From: Closterium sp. Naga37s-1
Taxonomy: Eukaryota > Streptophyta > Zygnematophyceae > Desmidiales > Closteriaceae
Direction of reading: 5' to 3'
NCBI GenBank assembly: GCA_947471745.1
Contig: CANJKZ010000084.1
Span: 4,952,501 to 5,016,500 of the forward strand
Length of the DNA: 64,000 nucleotides
The position numbers and the translations under genes were made by a program. Position 1 is the stretch's first letter. Each line of letters opens with the position of its first letter. The notes under the pieces were generated by a model that was not told where the DNA came from, made no database searches, and saw nothing but the letters and a program-made list of their open reading frames with translations. Below are positions 63,928 to 64,000 of the stretch, one piece after another.

Positions 63928-64000
63928 GTGGGTTGGGTGAGAGGGGGAGGAGGAGAGAGGAGGGGAAGGAGTGGGTGGGAGAGGAGGGGGGGCAGGAATT

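Overview
This looks like nuclear DNA of a eukaryotic streptophyte, most likely a charophyte alga. A zygnematophyte such as Closterium is my best guess, not a proven one. Host genes are intron-rich with GT-AG splice sites and two likely GC-AG introns. They include a plant-type NHL/LEA-2 membrane protein, a plant-type glutaminyl cyclotransferase, a plastid-type MsrA, a class A penicillin-binding protein and an M23 endopeptidase, the last two fitting a plastid that keeps peptidoglycan. There is also a polycystin-type cation channel, a family absent from land plants with seeds.

Layout. 1-10.8 kb holds no supported gene. It is dominated by 168 copies of a 50-bp satellite (1.06-9.46 kb), with a multi-hairpin 165-bp repeat on each side. 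10.8-11.8 kb is an NHL-like gene (+). 12.5-34.3 kb is one polycystin gene (-) that I could follow through 29 exons with consistent splice phases (about 1,902 codons). 34.97-35.39 kb is a small two-exon membrane protein (-). 36.25-41.28 kb is glutaminyl-peptide cyclotransferase (+, 11 exons, 401 codons). 41.87-42.30 kb is a Tourist-like MITE. 42.43-50.00 kb is a young Ty1/copia element with 139-bp LTRs and a 5-bp target duplication. 50.10-53.65 kb is a complete-looking two-gene PIF/Harbinger transposon. 54.1-55.9 kb is an M23 peptidase (-, 4 exons). 57.0-58.4 kb is MsrA (+, 4 exons). From 59.2 kb a class A PBP (+) runs off the window end, with the glycosyltransferase domain visible and the transpeptidase domain not yet reached.

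The most striking feature is how the introns are built. In the three intron-rich host genes (polycystin, cyclotransferase, PBP) the introns are largely made of extra, same-orientation partial copies of the neighbouring exon edge. Each usually keeps the splice acceptor or donor, and some have blown up into satellites (97-, 45-, 35-, 22- and 12-bp units). Palindromes of the form TTTTGAGRCGYCTCAAAA are scattered through the polycystin and cyclotransferase introns. The polycystin is also unusual as a protein: between its first transmembrane segment and the conserved end of the polycystin extracellular domain it carries some 850 residues with a Cys-rich CGNGxCE module, a cupredoxin-like fold signature and a Notch-type LNR.
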